Part shown: piece by piece, positions 37,349-37,925 of the stretch
How positions within the stretch are numbered: position 1 is the first letter of the stretch
How the letters are laid out: each line of letters begins with the position of its first letter
Origin: JBEPVZ01 sp041690695
GTDB taxonomy: Bacteria; Patescibacteriota; Microgenomatia; Daviesbacterales; UBA10151
Length of the DNA stretch: 37,925 nucleotides
Reading direction: 5' to 3'
NCBI GenBank assembly: GCA_041690695.1
Contig: JBEPVZ010000008.1
Coordinates: 1-37,925 of the forward strand
The notes under the pieces: generated by a model
Databases searched by the model: none
Told to the model about the DNA's origin: nothing
What the model saw: only the letters and a program-made list of their open reading frames with translations
Position numbers and translations under genes: made by a program

Positions 37349-37925
37349 CTACTTCTTTAATGTCGACAATCTGACATCAACCCGCTCCATATCTCTTGGG
37401 AAAAGTGAAGCTTCACGAACGTTAGCTAATTCTAAAATATGCATGGTGACCCGCTCAAGCCCAAATGAGAAGCCACCTTCGGGAGGCATCCCATATTTAA
37501 AAGCTTGTAAATACATCTCAAAATTAGCTGGATCCATCCCCCGTTCTTTAATAACATCGACTAACTCTTGATAATCATTAATTCTCTGTGAACCAGATAA
37601 AATCTCAACTCCTCGGAATAATAAATCATAACTTAATGAAAATTCTGGGTCCTTTGGATCGGGCTTGGTATAAAAAGCTCGCTTTTTAGTTGGGAAATGA
37701 GTAATAGTTACAAAATCACTTTTGTGGTTCTCTAGCGCCCATTTACATATATCGACTTCATCTTGAGGTGTTAAATCTTTTTCTTGGCGATTATCTCGAC
37801 CAAATTCTTTAAAAACCACTTCCTGAGCTTCTCTTAAAGTTAAACGAGGAATTTGACCAAAAGCAACTGGTTCAACTTTAAAATCCTTTAGAATTTCAGA
37901 ATGGGTTTGTTCAACGTATTTGACC
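37349..37925 (-). CDS. aspS: Aspartyl-tRNA synthetase, archaeal-type (C-terminal part, cut by window edge)
   Basis: The frame is open from the window edge to the stop at 37349 and gives about 191 residues of the class II catalytic core. It has GQIPRLTLREAQEV (motif 2-near region), then YLQAFKYGMPPEGGFSFGLERVTMHIL (motif 3 with the GLERV arginine) and the family-typical end FPRDMERVD. FPRD, not FPRTPG, favours AspRS over AsnRS. The short spacing and lack of the bacterial GAD insertion show it is the archaeal/eukaryotic type (AspS2), which often also charges tRNA-Asn. The N-terminal anticodon domain is outside the window. Confidence 0.85.
   Translation of the reverse strand, partial: VKYVEQTHSEILKDFKVEPVAFGQIPRLTLREAQEVVFKEFGRDNRQEKDLTPQDEVDICKWALENHKSDFVTITHFPTKKRAFYTKPDPKDPEFSLSYDLLFRGVEILSGSQRINDYQELVDVIKERGMDPANFEMYLQAFKYGMPPEGGFSFGLERVTMHILELANVREASLFPRDMERVDVRLSTLKK

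Noticed and set aside
1..37925. CRISPR array, insertion sequence, prophage or integrase signature
   Set aside because: No spaced direct repeats, transposase, integrase or phage structural gene was seen on either strand. The only convincing direct repeat is the 18-bp pair around mpg.

Overview
The window looks like a chromosomal segment of a small-genome, AT-rich bacterium, most likely a member of the Patescibacteria (Candidate Phyla Radiation). That placement is an inference. It rests on very tight gene packing, split transketolase genes, a type-2 (archaeal-like) AspRS, scattered UMP-synthesis genes, many short orphan proteins, and lone enzymes from pathways that are otherwise absent here. 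No rRNA gene or lineage marker is present to prove it. There is no sign of a prophage, IS element, CRISPR array or plasmid.

Layout. 1-2.6 kb: start of a DsbA-like thiol oxidoreductase (cut by the window edge), a type II NADH dehydrogenase, an unknown protein and a LapA-like membrane protein. 2.6-6.2 kb (minus): a compact operon rpiB > rpe-like > LOG-family nucleotide hydrolase > transketolase N-half > transketolase C-half, a non-oxidative pentose phosphate block. 6.2-9.95 kb: a promoter-terminator cassette that could make a short RNA, a 3-methyladenine glycosylase flanked by palindromic repeats, pyrF, pyrD and a TrmB-like regulator. 9.97-17.3 kb: envelope genes (D,D-carboxypeptidase, GlsB-like, PKD-repeat surface protein), a stand-alone HxxEH protein, a KGG stress-type mini-gene, a phosphoribosyltransferase and typA. 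17.3-22.5 kb: phosphatase, oligoendopeptidase F, SDR, pyrE, a secreted HNH-like protein and a SpoT-like HD hydrolase. 22.5-23.4 kb: a MntA/HepT toxin-antitoxin pair whose toxin is frameshifted, then tRNA-Gln. 23.4-29.6 kb: small proteins (DUF1697, GIY-YIG, DUF218, DinB, NUDIX, DUF1653, DUF1003, two short SD-led genes) and an orphan ketoacyl synthase. 29.6-37.9 kb (minus): gltX > mutS > mutL, a membrane protein facing gltX, and aspS > a second D,D-carboxypeptidase.

The strongest global signal is how genes start. About two dozen first-in-transcript genes have a -10 hexamer (TANNNT, often with an extended TGN) ending 6-9 nt, most often exactly 6 nt, before the start codon. That predicts leaderless mRNAs. 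Genes inside operons and a few very short genes instead carry clear Shine-Dalgarno sites (GGAGG, up to AAGGAGGTGA). Two genes (17360 phosphatase, 26517 NUDIX) appear to be led by leaderless mini-ORFs of 10 and 12 codons whose stop codons overlap the real start. Two divergent gene pairs fit both promoters into 22-23 bp by sharing one -10 box on opposite strands. Several convergent pairs share a single TTAA as the stop codon of both genes.

Metabolically, the pentose phosphate block with a LOG-type enzyme suggests ribose 5-phosphate from nucleotides can be moved toward glycolytic intermediates. pyrD, pyrE and pyrF cover the last steps of UMP synthesis. MutS/MutL, Mpg and NUDIX are repair or sanitation functions. 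All function calls are from reading motifs; no database search was run.
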